From positions 248,001 through 312,000 of the forward strand of contig NZ_FRDJ01000001.1 of NCBI RefSeq assembly GCF_900143265.1: a DNA stretch of 64,000 nt, written 5' to 3'. The stretch is from Fervidobacterium gondwanense DSM 13020. Its GTDB lineage: Bacteria > Thermotogota > Thermotogae > Thermotogales > Fervidobacteriaceae. The translations under genes were made by a program, and so were the position numbers. Position 1 is the stretch's first letter, and the number at the start of each line of letters is the position of its first letter. Shown piece by piece: positions 62,308 to 64,000 of this stretch. Below the pieces are notes generated by a model that did no database searches, had not been told where the DNA came from, and saw only the letters and a list, made by a program, of their open reading frames with translations.

Positions 62308-62343
62308 GGGCCGAGCAAAGTTGCTCGGTCCTTTTTATTTTTC
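62308..62343 (+). terminator. Terminator of the Mbx-type operon
   Basis: 10-bp stem GGGCCGAGCA (62308-62317) and TGCTCGGTCC (62322-62331) with one G-U pair, loop AAGT, followed by TTTTTATTTTTC. Confidence 0.92.
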
Positions 62344-62752
62344 TGAAATATATAACTTCCATGCAAATTCCAACATCTAAGACGTGTCTGAAACACACCT
62401 ATTTTTACAGTTACTGACAACAAATGTAACTTGTCGTTTATCATTTCACAAAGTGCAATGAAAAAATACAATAGTCATTTATTCATGACTATTCGTGAAC
62501 TCCCCTTCAAAACGAATGAATTTATGCTAAAAATACAAATAACTCATATATACGTCAAAAAACGTCTAAAACTACTTATAGATGTCAAAATACAGACTTT
62601 CAAAAACCTTCCACGTTTGGTATATAATGTAAAAAAATATTCAGTAAGTTTAACAAAGGTAACACAGCACTATATTTTGCAAATGTTGTTTTTCACTCAT
62701 TAAGTTTTTAGGATTGCTAAATCTTTCAACTCTTTCAAAGGGAGGGGTAGTT
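62344..62752 (+). other. Intergenic control region upstream of LivJ-type genes
   Basis: About 410 AT-rich bases, no convincing gene. It contains a perfect 9-bp inverted repeat at 62470-62493. Three similar words, ACGTCAAAA, ACGTCTAAAA and ATGTCAAAA, lie at about 62554-62590. A TATAAT at 62623-62628 has TTTCAA 19 bases before it. The ribosome-binding site GGGAGGGG lies just before the GTG. A 90-codon frame at 62431-62703 lacks a ribosome-binding site and has a composition unlike the real genes. Confidence 0.5.
62470..62493. repeat. Perfect inverted repeat, candidate operator
   Basis: AATAGTCAT (62470-62478), TTATTC, ATGACTATT (62485-62493). No U-tract follows, so a protein-binding site is as likely as a terminator. 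It lies about 130 bases upstream of the candidate -10 box. Confidence 0.5.
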
Positions 62753-63865
62753 GTGAGGAAAGTTCTGCTGTTTGTATTGCTCATCTTAACGGTTTTCACG
62801 TTCTCAGCCATCAGGATAGGTGTTTTTGAACCACTAACAGGTGCTTTTGCTGCCGGAGGTCAGCTCACGCTCAAAGGTATTAGACTCGCCAACGAGATGT
62901 TCCCAACCGTACTCAACCAAAAGGTAGAGCTGATAGTCTTAGACAACAAGACCGACAAAGTGGAAGCAGCAAACGCTGTGACAAGGCTCATCCAAGTCTA
63001 CAACGTCAGTGCGATTATCGGAAGTTACGGAAGTTCATTAGCAATCCCAGGAAGCGAAGTTGCAAACAAGATGAAAGTTCCTATGATGGGTTGTTCACCA
63101 ACGAACCCACTCGTGACAAAAGATAAGGAATATGCATTCCGAGTTTGTTTCATTGACCCATTCCAAGGTACTGTGATGGCAAAATTCGCTGTTGAAACTC
63201 TCAAAGCAAAGACTGCTTACATCCTCCAAGACATCTCATCTGACTACTCTGTCGGACTTGCTCACTACTTCAGAAATGCATTCATACAATTTACTGGAAA
63301 TTCAAAGTCGATACTTGGAGTAGCTTCTTACCAAGGTGGAGACCAGGACTTCACAGCTCAGCTCACGTTAGCAAAAGCTAAGAATCCAGATGTTCTATTC
63401 ATACCAGCTGGTTCTTACGGAGATGCCGCACTTATAATGAAACAAGCAAGAGAAATGGGTATCAAGGCAACTTTCTTAGGTGGAGATACTTGGGAAGTTC
63501 CTGAAATCATCGAAGTTGGCGGAGACGCTGTCGAAGGCGCATATTTCAGCACGCACTTTGACGAAAAGGCTATGACAACAGAGATGACAAAGAAATTCGT
63601 TGAAGCTTACAGGAAGAAATACAACGAAGAACCAAGTGCGTTCGCAGCTCTTGGTTTTGATGCTTACCTCGTTATTCTTGACGCAATAACAAGAGCAAAA
63701 TCAGCAAAACCAGAAGATATTAAGAACGCATTAGCACAGACAAAGAACTTCCAAGGTGCAACTGGCTCTATAACGTTTGACGAAAACGGAGACGCAGTTA
63801 AAGACGCAATAGTTAAGAAGATAGAAAACGGTAAGTTCAAGTTGGTAAGTATTGTAAAACCATAA
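62753..63865 (+). CDS. Branched-chain amino-acid-type ABC substrate-binding protein
   Basis: 370 aa. Signal peptide about 1-20 (KVLLFVLLILTVFTFSA). Mature part is a Peripla_BP_6/LivJ protein: IRIGVFEPLTGAFAAGGQLTLKGIRLANEM, ELIVLDNKTDKVEAANAVTRLI, AIIGSYGSSLAIPGSEVANKMKVPMMGCSPTNP, then FRVCFIDPFQGTVMAKFA. The later lobe includes FIPAGSYGDAALIMKQARE and AALGFDAYLVILDAI. It binds amino acids (Leu, Ile, Val) or related compounds for a LivFGHM-type importer. GTG at 62753, 6 bases after GGGAGGGG; 13 earlier in-frame codons are ignored. No lipobox. A related gene follows. Confidence 0.93.
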   Translation: MRKVLLFVLLILTVFTFSAIRIGVFEPLTGAFAAGGQLTLKGIRLANEMFPTVLNQKVELIVLDNKTDKVEAANAVTRLIQVYNVSAIIGSYGSSLAIPGSEVANKMKVPMMGCSPTNPLVTKDKEYAFRVCFIDPFQGTVMAKFAVETLKAKTAYILQDISSDYSVGLAHYFRNAFIQFTGNSKSILGVASYQGGDQDFTAQLTLAKAKNPDVLFIPAGSYGDAALIMKQAREMGIKATFLGGDTWEVPEIIEVGGDAVEGAYFSTHFDEKAMTTEMTKKFVEAYRKKYNEEPSAFAALGFDAYLVILDAITRAKSAKPEDIKNALAQTKNFQGATGSITFDENGDAVKDAIVKKIENGKFKLVSIVKP

Positions 63866-63906
63866 TAATGCTATTTAAATCCCATACTGTATAAGAGGTG
63901 ATTGGC

Positions 63907-64000
63907 ATGAGAAAATATCTGCTTTTTATCATTATGATTTTGAGTTTATCTATAGCCTTTGCAGCAAATGAAATTGTGATAGGGGTAACGCAACCGCTAA
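63907..64000 (+). CDS. Second LivJ-type binding protein, cut by window end
   Basis: First 31 codons only: a signal peptide MRKYLLFIIMILSLSIAFA and the start of a mature domain ANEIVIGVTQPL, closely parallel to IRIGVFEPLTG in the upstream gene. ATG at 63907 after AAGAGGTGATTGGC, 41 bases downstream of the first gene with no terminator between. A tandem paralogue is the best reading. Confidence 0.8.
   Translation, partial: MRKYLLFIIMILSLSIAFAANEIVIGVTQPL

Noticed and set aside
62431-62703. 90-codon frame in the gap before the LivJ-type gene
   Set aside because: No ribosome-binding site, AT-rich composition, and it covers the dyad and the candidate promoter.

Overview
The window looks like a chromosome segment of a thermophilic Thermotogae bacterium, most likely Fervidobacterium or a close relative. 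The basis is a 60-residue ferredoxin of the Thermotoga type next to dnaA, a very long RpoC (1650 aa), a two-module Mrp/Mbx respiratory operon, low GC with strong purine skew in the coding strands, and many TTG/GTG starts. The genus is inferred; no database search was possible.

Layout. 1-5020 (minus): a BMP-type solute-binding protein coupled to an unknown multi-pass membrane protein, then ferredoxin and dnaA. 5396-8134 (plus): M55 aminopeptidase, phosphate butyryltransferase-like acyltransferase and carbamate kinase, closed by a terminator. 8411-11493 (plus): rsmH, an FtsL-like protein and ftsI, with an unusual repeated AGCGGAG motif. 11635-21625 (plus): L10 leader, rplJ, rplL, rpoB, rpoC. 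21703-24641 (minus): queD, a Gfo/Idh oxidoreductase, rsmG and a WecG/TagA glycosyltransferase. 24750-26136 (plus): an IS605-type element carrying only TnpB, followed by tRNA-Leu(CAG) on the minus strand.

26351-44776 is a long minus-strand run, read from high to low coordinates: a membrane protein, tmcAL, mfd, FliK-like and FlhB-C-like proteins, a secreted FlgD/PEGA-like protein, prfB, minD, minE, a lipoprotein, an FtsB-like protein, an RsmJ-like methyltransferase, ftsY, a DUF2225 protein, a LysM/LytM-like/3D lipoprotein, an Rrf2 regulator, mnmA, hpt, an LCP-family protein and two exported proteins. Tight spacing and overlaps suggest a few long transcripts devoted to the cell envelope, cell division, RNA modification and repair.

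44978-50675 (plus): a carboxyltransferase of the OadA/PycB/5S type, an AcpS-FolK fusion, a small coiled-coil protein, the catalytic subunit of methylmalonyl-CoA mutase, and pdxS-pdxT. 51074-62283 (plus): a complete membrane complex in Mbx order (Mrp-like E, F, G, D, E/F fusion, C, two antiporter-like subunits, NuoH-, NuoB-, NuoC- and NuoD-like subunits). It ends with a NuoI-like ferredoxin module fused to a GltD/NfnB-type flavoprotein, and then an erythrin-type ferritin-like protein. The catalytic subunit keeps only one cysteine of each Ni-binding CxxC pair, so it is unlikely to be a hydrogenase. A role coupling reduced ferredoxin, NAD(P)H or sulfur to ion pumping is inferred. 62753-64000 (plus): two tandem branched-chain amino-acid-type binding proteins, the second cut by the window end.

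Main points for follow-up: the Mbx/NfnB fusion complex, the AcpS-FolK fusion, homologous hairpins at both ends of the TnpB element, the AGCGGAG cluster, a candidate small RNA at 3273-3378, and the degenerate LytM-3D lipoprotein.
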